A DNA stretch of 64,000 nucleotides from Massilia sp. Se16.2.3 (GCF_014171595.1 NZ_CP050451.1:3286001-3350000); one strand, 5' to 3'; shown: positions 37,842-48,520, counted from the stretch's first letter. Numbers and translations are program-made. The notes: generated from the sequence alone by a model not told the origin.

Positions 37842-40081
37842 TCAAGCCGCGCGCTCCACAGGCTGCTGTCCCAGCCACGCCAGCAAGTCCTGCGGCGCCA
37901 GCGGCCGCGCGAACAGGTAGCCCTGCGCCAGCGGGCAGCCCAGCGCATGCAGGATCTGCGCCTGGCGCTCGTCCTCGACCCCTTCGGCAACGATCGACAA
38001 GCCCAGGTTGCGGCCCAGCTGGATCACCATCTCGGCAATGCTGCTGCCGCGTGCCGAGCCCGTGATTTCGGTGACAAAAGCGCGGTCGATCTTCAGGCGG
38101 TCGACCTGCAGGCGCTGCAGGTGCGACAGCGACGAGAAGCCCGTGCCGAAATCGTCGATCGCGATCGACACGCCGGTGCGCTTGACCTGGGCGAGCAGGT
38201 CGGCGAGCTGCTGCGGCTCTTCCATCGCCATCGATTCCGTGATCTCGAGCTCGACGTATTCCGGCGGCGCGCCGGTCTCGTCGAGGGCGCGGCGCAGCAC
38301 CTCGACGAAGTGCGGATGGCGGAACTGCACCTGCGAGACGTTGATCGACATCGTGAACGCCTCATGGCCTGCCTGGTGCAGGCGCACCAGTTCGGCGCAG
38401 GCTTCGCGCAGCACCCAGGCGCCGATCTCGACGATCATGCCGGAGTACTCGGCAATCGGAATGAAACGGTCGGGCGGAATCATCCGGCCGTCGGCCGTGC
38501 GCCAGCGCAGCAGCGCCTCGGCGCCGAAAGGACGATGGGTGGCCAGGTCCACCTGGGGCTGGTAAGCCAGGTAGAGCTCGCCGCCCTTGAAGCCGCTGCG
38601 CAGCGCATGCATCAGGCGCACGCGTTCGCGGATCTCCACGCCCATGCCGCGCGAAAAATAGAAGTGGCCGCCGCGCTGCTGGGTCTTGGCACGCTTGAGC
38701 GCAATATCGGCGTCCTTCAGGGCGTCGGCGCCGCTGCCGTCATGTTCAGCCAGGCGCACCAGGCCGAAGGTGCCCGAGACCTGGACGTCCTGGCCGTCGA
38801 TCGAGAAGGGGACAGCGAACAGGGCGTCCAGCGCTTCCGGGGTGTTGAGGGCGCTGTCGCCGAGCACGGCGAAGATGTCGCCGCCGATGCGCGCCACCGT
38901 CAGGCGAGGGTCGAGCTGCTGCTGCAGGCGCTGGGCCACCGCCACCAGCAGCAGGTCGCCGAAGCCATGGCCGAGGGCGTCGTTGGTTTCGGCGAAATGG
39001 TCGAGGTCGACCAGGGCCAGCGTGGCGTCGTGTTCGCCCGCGGCGGCGACGGCGGCGTCGAGCGCCTCGACCAGGCGCGTGCGGTTCGGCAGGCGCGTCA
39101 AAGGGTCGGTAAAGGCGGCCGCGTTCAGGCGGCCCACCAGTTCGACGTTGTCCAGGCCCACCGAGACGACGCTGGCAAACACGTTCAGGAGGCGCCTGGC
39201 GCCTTCGCTTGCCGGTGCGGCGAGGTCGACGGCGGCAACGAACTCGCGTCCCGACTTGCCGGCGAAGTAGAGTGCCGGGCAATCCGGCGCGAAGCGAGCC
39301 TTGCGCGCCGCCAGCGCTTGCTGCGCAAGCGCGGCCAGGCGGGGTGGGCGTGGGCCGCGAGCGTCGTTCCTTCCAGCGAACGGGCCTCGCCCGCCGCGCC
39401 GATCACGCGCAGCTGGCCGGCGTCGTCGAAGCACAGCACGCCACCGGGCTCCTGGCCGAGCAGGGCCGCGGCCTGGGCCAGCACCGAGCGCGCCACGTCG
39501 CGGGCGCCGTGCAGCGTCATCAGCTCGGCCCCGGCATGGACGATGCGTTCGAGCCCGGCACGGCCATAGCCGAGCGCCTGCAGTTGCTGGTAGCAGCGCA
39601 CGGCCGCGGCCACGGTCGTATAGAGCTTGGTGCGGGTGAGTTCGGACTTGGTGCGGTAGTCGTTGATGTCGAGGTCGCGGATCGCGTCCATCTCCGGCGC
39701 GTACCCGGGTTGCCCGGTGCGCAGGATGATGCGCACGTCGGCGAGGCCCGTGGCTTGGCGCACGTGACGGACCAGGTGCAGGCCGGCGTCGGGCTGTTCC
39801 ATCACGACGTCGAGCAGGATCACCGCGATGTCGGACTCGCGTTCGAGCAGGGAGCGCGCCGCGCGGGCCGAATAGGCGTGCAGGAATTCGAGCGTGCGGC
39901 CCTGTACCTCCAGGCCCGCGAGGGCGAAGGTGGTGGTCGAGTGCACGTCGGCGTCGTCGTCGACGATCAGGATGCGCCATGCCGGCCGTTTGCCGGCCAC
40001 GGGCATGCCTTCTTGTGGCTCGTCCAGGAATACCAGGTGGTCGTGCGCGGCGGCGTCACCCGGCGGTATCGATGCGGGCAT
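37842..40081 (-). CDS. Response regulator: receiver, DUF3369, degenerate GGDEF and EAL domains (one frameshift)
   Basis: Predicted cyclic di-GMP phosphodiesterase under phosphorelay control. A receiver domain near residues 35-160 has RILIVDDDADVHSTT and VILLDVVMEQPDAG with the phosphoacceptor Asp. A DUF3369-type region follows. The frame breaks in the G run 39341-39344, where one more G restores LAALAQQALAARKARF. The GGDEF domain reads RIGGDIFAV, losing the catalytic Glu, so cyclase activity is unlikely. The EAL domain is complete: EALLRWR, INVSQVQF, LEITES, IDDFGTGFSSL, LKIDRAF, VAEGVED and AQGYLF. The corrected length is about 746 aa, starting at ATG 40081. No cognate kinase is adjacent, although an Hpt protein lies at 47538. 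Confidence 0.85.
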
Positions 40082-40285
40082 TGTTCTTGCGTCTCCAGGA
40101 TGGGCTCGACATACTTTACTGATCCAGTATAGCCGGAATTGCCGAGTTGATAGGTCGAATATTGCGCTACGGCAAAAATATGCCGGATTTCGGCAACAGC
40201 CCCGCTTGCCAGCCCGGCGAGCGGCCCCCATACCAAGCCCCGCGCCGGCTGGTAAAATGGATTTTTTCACCCTACTGCGCCTACC

Positions 40286-41391
40286 ATGTCCGGCAATACT
40301 TTCGGCAAGCTGTTTTCCGTTACCACCTTCGGCGAATCGCATGGTCCCGCGATCGGCTGCGTCATCGACGGCTGCCCGCCGGGCCTGGCCCTGTCCGAGG
40401 CGGACATCCAGCCGGAGCTCGACCGCCGCAAGCCCGGTACCTCGCGCCACGTGACCCAGCGCCGGGAAGCGGACCGGGTGCAGATCCTGTCGGGTGTCTA
40501 CGAAGGCGTCACCACGGGCACCCCGATCGCGCTCCTGATTGCCAACGAAGACCAGCGCAGCAAGGACTACGGCAACATCGTCGAGACCTTCCGTCCCGGC
40601 CACGCCGACTACACCTACTGGCACAAGTACGGCGTGCGTGACCCGCGCGGCGGCGGCCGTTCGTCGGCGCGCCTGACGGCACCGGTCGTCGGCGCCGGCG
40701 CGGTGGCCAGGAAATGGCTGCGCGAGCGCCATGGCGTCGCCTTCATGGGCTGCATGCGCCAGCTCGGCGAGATCGAGGTGCCCTTTCGCGGGTGGGAGCA
40801 CGTGGCCCATAACCCGTTCTTCGCCGCGACGGACGACGCGGCGCTGCTGGCGCGGATGGAAGCCTATATGGATGACCTGCGCCGCGCCGGCGACTCGATC
40901 GGCGCGCGCATCGACGTCGTGGCATCGAACCTGCCGGTGGGCTGGGGTCAGCCGATCTACGACAAGCTCGATGCCGACATCGCCTACGCGATGATGGGGA
41001 TCAATGCGGTCAAGGGCGTCGAGATCGGCGCCGGCTTCGCCTCGGTCGCGCAAAAGGGTTCCGAGCATGGCGACGAACTCACGCCCGAAGGCTTTGTCGG
41101 CAACCATGCCGGCGGCGTGCTGGGCGGGATCTCGACCGGCCAGGACATCACGGTCTCGCTGGCGATCAAGCCGACCTCCTCGATCCGGGTGCCGCGCCGC
41201 TCGATCGACAAGGCCGGCGTGCCAGGCCTGGTGGAAACCTTCGGCCGCCACGACCCTTGCGTGGGCATTCGCGCCACGCCGATTGCCGAGGCCATGCTGG
41301 CCCGGTGCTGATCGACCACGCGCTGATGCATCGCGCCCAGTGCGGGGACGTGGTGGTGGACACGCCGCGCATCGGGCCGCACGGCGCCTGA
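40286..41391 (+). CDS. aroC: Chorismate synthase (frameshift near the 3' end)
   Basis: Last step of the shikimate pathway, making chorismate with reduced FMN. The N-terminal [20 protein letters not shown], the central [35 protein letters not shown] and [11 protein letters not shown] are all typical. In the frame as given it stops at 41311 after AMLARC. Adding one base after the C run 41301-41303 continues into [16 protein letters not shown] and IGPHGA with a stop at 41389-41391, about 368 aa, the normal length. Since aroC is normally essential for prototrophy, this break is good evidence for a sequence error. Confidence 0.93.
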
Positions 41392-42910
41392 TCCGACAAG
41401 GAAGCGGCGCGGGTCCTGTCGGGGGCTTGAGCGCCGCGACCTCGACCTGGGTACGGCGCTCGACCGCGCGCACCACCAGTGCACGCAGGTCGTTCAGCAG
41501 CGAGAACTCGGCCTGGCTCAGGCTGACCGACGGGAAGCTGTCGTCCCAGTCGCCATAGATGAAGCCGACCGGCTGGCCACCCATGCACAAGGGGATGACG
41601 ACGAAGCAGCGCGCGCCCGTCAGACCGGTCTTCCACCACGCCGGCAGCTTGGCGGCGAATGTGGGATCGCGCGCGTTCTCGATGAAGATCACGCGGTCGC
41701 TGGCAAGGGCCGCGTGGAAGACGTCGGCCGCATAGCCGTCCGCGAAACCGAGTTGCGGCATCAATGCCCGTGCGCCTTCGCCGAAACCCATCTTGGCCAG
41801 ATACTTGCCCTCGCGGCGGTTGCGCAGGAAGGCAAAGGCACGCGTGAACGACAGGCCCCGGTAGATCGTCTCCAGCGCCATCGATGTCATCTGGCCGGGC
41901 GTGACGTCGATGCCGGCGTCGCGCATGTCGGCCACGCCGCTCATCAGGATGCGGTTGCCCGCTTCGCGCTTGCGCGTCACGGCCTCGGCCTGCGCGCGCT
42001 TCACGGAAGGCCTGGCCAGCGGCGCGATCGTCAGGTCGGCGGCCGCCTCGGTCTTGGCCTGGTTGACCGCGTCGAGGATGGCGTCAAGCTCCACGCCCAG
42101 CATCGGCGCGAATGCGCTTGCCAGGTCGCGCACGCGCGCGGCGCCAGGCGCGTCGTCGTGCCACAGCGAGTCGGCGCAGCGCGTGGACATCGTTCCCAGC
42201 GCCGCCAGCCAGTCGTCGTGGCGGAATGCGGCATTGCGCTCGCCGGGTTCGAGCGTGCGCATGCTCGCGACCAGGTTGCGCGGCAGCCCCAGTGTTCGGC
42301 GGCGGCCCGTCCCAGCTCCCTCCAGGCTCAGGCCCAGCACGCTGCGTTCGCCGCCCCCAGCGCCGGGCGCCTGCAGGCGCGCCCACGCTTCCGGCAGGTA
42401 GAAGGTCACCATCATGCGTCCCAGGGAATGCAGGATGGAGCAGACCACGGCTTCCTCGGGGTCGCGGGTGGCCGCGCGCGCCGCCACCTGGTGTGCCACC
42501 ATTCCGGCCAGCACGGCTTTTTCCATCTCGACGTGGGCCGGCGCGGAGTCCGGCCTGTTCCTGGACAGTTCCTCGATCAGCTTCAGGCCCAGCGCGAGGT
42601 GGCCGATGGCCTCGGTACCCAGCACCAGCACCGCCTTCGAGACGGTATTGACCCGCTGGCCGAAGGCCGAGTACATGCCGCTGTTGGCAAGGCGCAGCAC
42701 CTTCTGGGTGAGCACCGGGTCCGACAGCACGGTCTGGGCCATCGAGAATTCCTGCTCGTCCTCGCCGCGCATCGACGCCAGGATGGCATTGATCGCACGC
42801 GCAAAGCCCGGCATGTCGCCCTGGCGGCGGGTGCGCTCCCACAGCAGGGCGAGGGTGGCGTCGGCCGTGGCCGGACGGTCGGTGGAGGGCGAGATGCCTG
42901 GTTGCGTCAT
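41392..42910 (-). CDS. HDOD domain protein with C-terminal GAF-like domain (3' end unresolved)
   Basis: Signal-transduction protein. Residues about 20-230 form an HDOD domain (DMPGFARAINAILASMRGED, SMAQTVLSDPVLTQKVLRLANS, FGQRVNTVSKAVLVLGTEAIG), an HD-like output module lacking catalytic metal ligands. Residues about 320-490 look like a GAF domain (ILMSGVADMRDAGIDVTPGQ, RCFVVIPLCMGGQPVGFIYG). After VERRTQVEVAALKPP near 41425 no stop appears in this frame; it would run on through the opposite strand of aroC, which is not credible. A missing or extra base near the G run 41421-41425 or lost intergenic sequence may hide the true stop. The ATG at 42910 overlaps the stop of the GGDEF/EAL gene. Confidence 0.75.
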
Positions 42911-44646
42911 GGTGTGCTTGCCCGTGGTTCGGACGGCGGCAATGCCGTGTAATGCTTGTCTTCGAGGGCCGCGAGCGCGACATCCGCCGGCATCGGCTTC
43001 CCGGTGAGGTAGCCCTGCACGTAGCGGCAGTCGCGGCCCTGCAACCAGGCCAGCTGCTCCTCGGTCTCCACGCCTTCCGCGACGACCGCGAGGTCGAGGT
43101 GGCGCGCCATGTCGAGCACGGCGCTGCAGATGGCCGCTTCCTTGTGCGCGCCCGGCAGGTCCTTGACGAAAGCGCGGTCCACTTTCAGCACCGAGATCGG
43201 GAAGCGCTTGAGGTAGGCCAGCGAAGAATAGCCGGTGCCGAAATCGTCGATCGCGATGCGCGCGCCGCGCGCGGCCATGCGTTCGAGGATGGTCTCGGCA
43301 TGCACCGGGTCGACCATCAGGGTGCCCTCGGTGATCTCGAGCACGAGGCGGTCACCCGGCAACTCCGAGAAGGCCAGCGCCTCGTCGAGCACGTCGAGGA
43401 ATTTGTCGTTGCGGAACTGGCGCGGGCTGATGTTGACCGAGATGTAGAGCGGCCGCCCCGCCGCTTCCTCGAACTGGCGGATCTGGGTGCAGGCCGCCTT
43501 CAGGGCCCAGGCTCCCAGCAGGGTGATCAGGCCGTTGGTCTCGGCGATCGGGATGAAGCGCACCGGCGGCACCATGCCCAGGGTCGGGTGCTTCCAGCGC
43601 ATCAGCGTCTCGAAGCCCTCGATCAGGCGTGTGCGCGCGTCGACGATGGGCTGGTAGTAAAGCAGGAATTCCCCTTCGCGCACGGCGCTGAACATGGCCG
43701 CCTCGAGCGAGATGTCGTGCTGGGGCGCGCCGCCTTCGCGCGCGCTGTAGACGAGGGCGCGGCCCTTGCCGGTTTCCTTGGCGCGGGCCAGCGCCGCACC
43801 GGCCAGGGCCAGCAGGGTGTTGTCGTCCTCGGCATGCCCGGGACAGAGCGCGATGCCGATCGAGGCGCCCAGATGGATCGTATGGCCGTCGACCTCGAAG
43901 GGCGTTTGCAGGGCCGCGAGCAGGCGTCCGGTCACGAGCTTGATCTGCGCCTGGCTGACCGTGCCGGGCAGGATGGCGACGAACTCGTCGCCGCCCAGGC
44001 GCCCTGTGGTATCGCTGTCGCGCAGGGTCTTGCGCAGGCGCGCCGCGGCCTGGCGCAGCACGGCGTCGCCCACCGGATGGCCGGCGCCGTCGTTGACTTT
44101 CCTGAAGCCGTCCAGGCCGACGGTGGCGAGCGCGAAACCCTGGCCGGAACGGCGCGCGTTGGCAACGACCACGCGGATGCGGTCGCCCAGCAGCAGCCTG
44201 TTCGGCAAATCGGTGAGCGCGTCGTGGGTCGCCATGTGGCGCAGGCGCTCTTCGGTGGCGAACTGCGCACTCATGTCGCGCCCGACGACGAGCAGGCTGG
44301 CGTCAAGCTCGCCGGTCGCCGCGATGCGCAGCTCGAAAGGTAATTCGCGCCCCGGGCAGCGCAGGCGTACGCGCAGCTGCACCGGTTCAGAAGTGGCGCA
44401 GGCGTCGACGATGGCGGTGCGCAGCGCCGCGCTGTCGGTCTCGGCGACCAGGCTGGCAAGCGGCAGGTCTTGGAGCCTGCCTTCCAGCCCCAAGAGGCGG
44501 GCAGCGCGGCGGCTGGCCGTGCGGATCTGGCCCGAGGGCGCGAGACGAAAGACGGCGTCGCCCGCCGCTTCCATCAGGCCGTCCAGGCAGGTGGCGCCGT
44601 GCGCCTGGGCTGGCAGAGCGGACGGCAGGGCGGTAGGGGAACGCAT
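42907..44646 (-). CDS. PAS-GGDEF-EAL cyclic di-GMP protein
   Basis: A 579-aa dual-domain protein. An N-terminal PAS-like sensor (AAGDAVFRLAPSGQIRTASR, residues about 20-130) precedes a GGDEF domain with THDALTDLPNRLLLGDRI and an intact GRLGGDEFVAILPG, so it could make cyclic di-GMP. The EAL domain reads FETLMRW at the signature, keeping the metal-binding Glu and the ExLxR pattern, and the other catalytic stretches are present (VNISPRQF, LEITEGTL, IDDFGTGYSSL, LKVDRAFV, VAEGVETEEQ, VQGYLTG). Both activities are therefore possible. No membrane helix is seen. ATG 44646 is chosen for the start. It overlaps the HDOD gene by four bases, so the two are probably coexpressed. Confidence 0.88.
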   Translation of the reverse strand: MRSPTALPSALPAQAHGATCLDGLMEAAGDAVFRLAPSGQIRTASRRAARLLGLEGRLQDLPLASLVAETDSAALRTAIVDACATSEPVQLRVRLRCPGRELPFELRIAATGELDASLLVVGRDMSAQFATEERLRHMATHDALTDLPNRLLLGDRIRVVVANARRSGQGFALATVGLDGFRKVNDGAGHPVGDAVLRQAAARLRKTLRDSDTTGRLGGDEFVAILPGTVSQAQIKLVTGRLLAALQTPFEVDGHTIHLGASIGIALCPGHAEDDNTLLALAGAALARAKETGKGRALVYSAREGGAPQHDISLEAAMFSAVREGEFLLYYQPIVDARTRLIEGFETLMRWKHPTLGMVPPVRFIPIAETNGLITLLGAWALKAACTQIRQFEEAAGRPLYISVNISPRQFRNDKFLDVLDEALAFSELPGDRLVLEITEGTLMVDPVHAETILERMAARGARIAIDDFGTGYSSLAYLKRFPISVLKVDRAFVKDLPGAHKEAAICSAVLDMARHLDLAVVAEGVETEEQLAWLQGRDCRYVQGYLTGKPMPADVALAALEDKHYTALPPSEPRASTP

Positions 44647-44985
44647 TGTCGAATATCTGCCTTCTTGCTGGCTTGGGAGCGAAAACCGCGCGACTTGTGC
44701 AAGCGCAGGGAACTGTATCACCGAAAAATTCTGAAGGGCATTGCAACGCGCCCCGCGTGGACATCGTTTGCGCTAGCGCAGGGTTGCCTTGCTTGACGCC
44801 GCGCTTTGCGCTAGCCTGTTGCCGAAACGAGTTGTCGATCGATCAACTGCGCTGCGTCTGGTTGCCCATCAGCATTGTCGCCGATGGAAGCGAGTGGAAC
44901 CAGCCGCTTGGCTCGTTTTCGATGCTTTTGCGCAACATAATCACGAAATATCACATCTGGAGCGCCGCGTGCGCGAGGAACCGCG
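44647..44985. other. Intergenic stretch between divergent GGDEF/EAL and aidB genes
   Basis: No gene is supported. It must hold the divergent promoters of the two neighbouring genes, but I see no convincing -35/-10 pair. The one feature worth noting is a short inverted repeat, AGTTG and CAACT around a GATCGATC core, near 44828-44846, which could be a binding site or chance. Confidence 0.4.
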
Positions 44986-46676
44986 ATGAATCCCTTCGAC
45001 ACCCATGAAGTCCTGAACCAGGCGCCGCCCTTTGGCGACATCAACCTGTTCCGCTGCGACCCGGCCCTGCAGGAAGCCCTGGCGCGCGAGGGTGCAGGCT
45101 GGGCGCTCGACGCCCTGGCTTCGCTGGGCGAGCGGCTCGGACGCGCCGAGGTGCTCGACCCGGCCCGGCTGGCCAATGCGAACGGCCCGCGCCTGGTCAG
45201 TTTCGACCGCAGCGGACGCCGTGTCGACGAGGTGGAGTTCCATCCGGCCTGGCACAACCTGATGAGCCTGATGATCGGGGCCGGCGCGCACTCGGCGCCC
45301 CTGGCGCGACCCACGTCCCGGTGCCCAGGTCGCGCGCGCCGGCGCCTACCTGCTGTTCGGCCAGGTCGAGAACGGAGCGCAGTGTCCGGTGACGATGACC
45401 TATGCCTCGGTGCCCGCCCTGCGCCGCGCCGGCCGCCTGGGCGAGCGCTGGCTGCCGAAGATCCTGTCGAACGAATACGACCCGCGCTCGCTGCCGGTCG
45501 AGCAGAAGCGCGGGGCCCTGATCGGCATGGGCATGACCGAAAAGCAGGGCGGCACCGACGTGCGCGCCAACACGACGCGGGCGCGGGAGATCGCCCCGGT
45601 GACGCGCGGGCGCGCTTCGGCGAAGAAGGCGAGGGCGCCTGGCAGATCGTCGGCCACAAGTGGTTCTTTTCGGCGCCGCAGTCGGACGCCCACCTGATCC
45701 TGGCGCAAACCGGCGAGGGCGGCAGCGCCGACGGGTCGCCGCCCGGACTCTCATGCTTCTTCGTGCCGCGCTACCTGCCGGACGGCAGCCGCAACGCCAT
45801 CCGCGTGCAGCGTTTGAAGGACAAGCTCGGCAACCGTTCGAACGCCTCCTCGGAAGTCGAGTTCTGCGACGCGGTCGGCTGGCTGGTGGGGCCCGTCGGG
45901 CGCGGCATCCCGACCATTCTCGAGATGGGCGGCTACACGCGCCTGGACTGCGTGGTCGGCACGGCCGGCATCATGCGCGCGGCGCTCTGCCACGCGCTGC
46001 ACCACGCGCGCGGGCGCAGCGCCTTCGGCAGGCCGCTGGCGCAGCAGCCCCTCATGCAGAACGTGCTGGCCGACCTTGCCCTCGAATCGGAGGCGGCCAC
46101 CGCTTTCGCGCTGCGCCTGGCGCGCTGCTTCGACAGCCTGGACGATCCGATGGAAGCGGCGCTGGCCCGCATCCTGACTCCGGCCGGCAAGTACTGGCTG
46201 TGCAAGCGCGGCCCGGCTTTTGGGGCCGAGGCGATGGAGGTCATGGGCGGCAACGGCTATGTCGAGGACGGGCCGCTGGCGCGCCTGTACCGCGAGTTCC
46301 CCGTCAACTCGATCTGGGAAGGCTCGGGCAACGTGATGTGCTGGATGTGCTGCGCGCGCTGGCCAAGTCGCCGGAGAGTGCGCGCGCCGCGCTGGAGGCG
46401 GAACTGGCCCCGACCGCCGCGCTCGACCCGCGTTTTGGCGCCTACGTGGCGCGCCTCGGCCAGGACATGGCCCGGGCTGGCGAACTCGACGGTCGGCGCC
46501 TCGCCGAGCGCCTGGTCATCGCGGTCCAGGGCGCCTGCCTGCTACGCCATGCGCCGGCGTTTGTCGCCGAGGCCTTCGTCGCATCGCGCATCGCGCAAGA
46601 CGTCGGCGGCGCCTTTGGCCGGCTGCCGGCAGGGCTCGACCTGGACGCCATCCTGGGGCGGGCTTTGGCGGTTTAG
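44986..46676 (+). CDS. aidB: AidB-like acyl-CoA dehydrogenase family protein (three frameshifts)
   Basis: Flavoprotein of the AidB branch, in E. coli part of the Ada response to alkylation damage and able to bind DNA. The N-terminus (MNPFDTHEVLNQAPPFGDIN, REGAGWALDALASLGERLG) and the core (RGALIGMGMTEKQGGTDVRA, VGHKWFFSAPQSDAHL, RLKDKLGNRSNASSEVEF, LYREFPVNSIWEGSGNVMC) follow E. coli AidB closely. Frame breaks: one C too many in 45298-45301, one G missing at 45599-45600, one base missing near 46341, after which DVLRALAKSPESARAAL continues. The corrected length is about 563 aa, near the usual size. No ada gene is in the window. It diverges from the GGDEF/EAL gene. Confidence 0.87.
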
Positions 46677-46862
46677 GGTGAAATTTCTACAGCGGGGCGC
46701 GACAAACCTGCGCGCTACTGGGATAATGGCGGGTTACGATCCACAGGCAGCCTGGCAACAGTCCATCGTAGCGGTGCATGCGCCGTCCCGTACCCGCGTA
46801 CGGCACGGCGAGGCACCGGCGATGCGGCCGCAGTCCGGCGCTCCACACACCAGAACAATTCC

Positions 46863-47522
46863 ATGTCGATAATGAAACAAGACCCGCGCTTTCCCAGCCT
46901 CTTCATCCTGAATCACCCGCTGATCCAGCACAAGCTGTCGCACATGCGCGAGCACGACACCTCGACCCGCACCTTCCGCGAACTGCTCAAGGAAATCACG
47001 CTGCTGATGGGCTACGAGATCACGCGCGACCTGCCGCTGACGACGCGCCCGGTCCAGACCCCGCTGGTCACGATCGACGCACCCGTCATCGCCGGCAAGA
47101 AGCTGGCGATCGTGCCGATCCTGCGCGCCGGCATCGGCATGAGCGACGGCCTGCTGGAACTGGTGCCCTCGGCACGTGTGGGCCACATCGGCGTATTCCG
47201 CGACCCCGAGACCCACGAGCCGGTCGAGTACCTGGTGCGCCTGCCCGACACCACCGACCGTACCTTCATCCTCTGCGATCCGATGGTCGCTACCGGCAAC
47301 TCGGCGGTGCACGCGATCGACGTGCTGAAAAAGCGCGGCGTGCCGGACGAGCAGATCCTGTTCCTGGCCCTGGTTGCCGCGCCCGAGGGCGTGAAGGTCT
47401 TCCATGACGCCCACCCGAACGTGAAGCTGTATGTGGCCTCGCTCGATTCGCACCTGGACGCGCACGCCTACATCGTCCCTGGCCTGGGCGACGCCGGCGA
47501 CCGCATCTTCGGCACCAAGTAA
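46863..47522 (+). CDS. upp: Uracil phosphoribosyltransferase
   Basis: Salvages uracil to UMP using PRPP. The 219-aa protein has the PRPP-binding loop [37 protein letters not shown] and the C-terminal [17 protein letters not shown] of the Upp family. ATG 46863 gives [14 protein letters not shown]; an in-frame ATG at 46872 is the alternative. A possible GATAAT -10 box lies upstream near 46720. No uraA permease gene is adjacent. Confidence 0.95.
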   Translation: MSIMKQDPRFPSLFILNHPLIQHKLSHMREHDTSTRTFRELLKEITLLMGYEITRDLPLTTRPVQTPLVTIDAPVIAGKKLAIVPILRAGIGMSDGLLELVPSARVGHIGVFRDPETHEPVEYLVRLPDTTDRTFILCDPMVATGNSAVHAIDVLKKRGVPDEQILFLALVAAPEGVKVFHDAHPNVKLYVASLDSHLDAHAYIVPGLGDAGDRIFGTK

Positions 47523-47537
47523 GCGGTGGCGGGAGCG

Positions 47538-47877
47538 ATGCAAGCGGGCTTCTTTGCCCGCCTGATGCAGGCGAACGAGACGTTCCGCGCCGGCCTGCCG
47601 GGCACGTTGCGCAGGCTGCAGGACGTGCGGGCCGGTCTCGATCCGGCGGCGCCCGCGGCCGACCTGGTGGCCGAGCTGGGTGCGCTGCTGCACACGCTTG
47701 CCGGCGCGGCCGCGACCTTCGGTTTTTCGCGAGATGGGGCAGGGTGCGCGCAGCCTGGAGCAGCGCCTGCGCGTGCTCACCGCATTCGATCACGTCGGTG
47801 CAGGCGACTGGTCGGCCTGGCTGGCGGGCGTGGAGCAATTCGCACAGGCGGGCCTGGCAGGCTCGCGCTCTGCGTAG
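47538..47877 (+). CDS. Hpt (histidine phosphotransfer) domain protein (one frameshift)
   Basis: Small phosphorelay protein of about 112 aa after correction. LVAELGALLHTLAGAAATFGF carries the likely phosphorylated His in the HTLAGAAATFG pattern of Hpt domains. The five-T run 47723-47727 has one T too many; removing it joins FGF to REMGQGARSLEQRLRVL, the expected second helix. ATG 47538 is used; a GTG at 47526 is possible. It starts 15 bases after upp. Its kinase and regulator partners are not adjacent, but the orphan response regulator at 37842 is a candidate. Confidence 0.65.
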
Positions 47878-48040
47878 CACGGCCCGCCTCCGGGCGTGTT
47901 GCCTTGAGCAAAAAATCTTGCATGAAGCCGTTTGATCCACCGCAAACTTGCCACCCTTCGATCGCCTATATTCTCCTTACTGCCGACGTAAAACCGTTAG
48001 CGTGAAAGTTGGCTAGCAGAAGCACCTTATACCGGGTCAA

Positions 48041-48100
48041 TACTGCCTTCAAGCAATGTTATTCGACATCCTCAGGTACTGCTTTCCAGCAATGTAACGC
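48041..48100. repeat. Imperfect 25-base direct repeat upstream of the cspA promoter
   Basis: TACTGCCTTCAAGCAATGTT (from 48041) recurs as TACTGCTTTCCAGCAATGTA (from 48077), with similar bases after each copy. The copies start 36 bases apart and lie 26 to 85 bases before the -35 box. The rest of 47878-48266 holds the cspA promoter and leader and no gene that I can support. Confidence 0.5.
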
Positions 48101-48125
48101 GCCTTGTTTTTTTATTTTGCGAAAA

Positions 48126-48155
48126 TTGGGTGCACGCGGTTTTATTCGGTATAAT
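48126..48155 (+). promoter_or_regulatory. cspA promoter
   Basis: TTGGGT at 48126-48131 and a perfect TATAAT at 48150-48155 with an 18-base spacer. The expected start near 48162 gives a leader of about 105 bases before cspA, in keeping with the long regulatory leaders of cold-shock genes. The ribosome site AGGAA lies at 48256-48260. Confidence 0.6.
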
Positions 48156-48266
48156 ACGGGATCGTTGGGTTCGAGCTAGTAGTGCAGTCTGTCTGTCATT
48201 TCTTTCTTGCTACTTCAAACGATCATAAACGGGCGTAAGCCCACTTAACTGAAATAGGAAATTGTA

Positions 48267-48470
48267 ATGGCAACTGGCATCGTTAAATGGTTCAATGACT
48301 CCAAGGGTTTCGGCTTCATCACCCCTGATGAAGGCGGCGAAGATCTGTTCGCGCACTTCTCGGCTATCCAGAGCCAAGGCTTCAAGTCCCTGCAAGAGAA
48401 CCAGCGCGTCTCGTTCGACGTGACCTCGGGTCCTAAGGGCAAACAAGCATCGAACATTCAGCCGATCTAA
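48267..48470 (+). CDS. cspA: Cold-shock protein, CspA family
   Basis: A 67-aa single-stranded nucleic-acid-binding protein that melts RNA structure. The five-stranded OB fold is marked by [20 protein letters not shown] (RNP1), [11 protein letters not shown] (RNP2) and [17 protein letters not shown]. It has a strong promoter, a long leader and a terminator, and stands alone. CspA-family paralogues are numerous, so the exact name is by convention. Confidence 0.95.
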   Translation: MATGIVKWFNDSKGFGFITPDEGGEDLFAHFSAIQSQGFKSLQENQRVSFDVTSGPKGKQASNIQPI

Positions 48471-48492
48471 TCGTCGCTGAGTTACGATGAAA

Positions 48493-48520
48493 AATCCTCG
48501 GCACTGCCGGGGATTTTTTT
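48493..48520 (+). terminator. Rho-independent terminator of cspA
   Basis: Ten-base stem AATCCTCGGC / GCCGGGGATT with one G-T wobble and a three-base loop, followed by seven T. It lies 23 bases after the cspA stop. Confidence 0.85.

Noticed and set aside
39185..42910. A 1241-codon open frame on the minus strand joining HDOD, antisense aroC and a receiver domain
   Set aside because: The middle is simply the opposite strand of aroC. High GC removes stop codons, and the two ends belong to separate genes.
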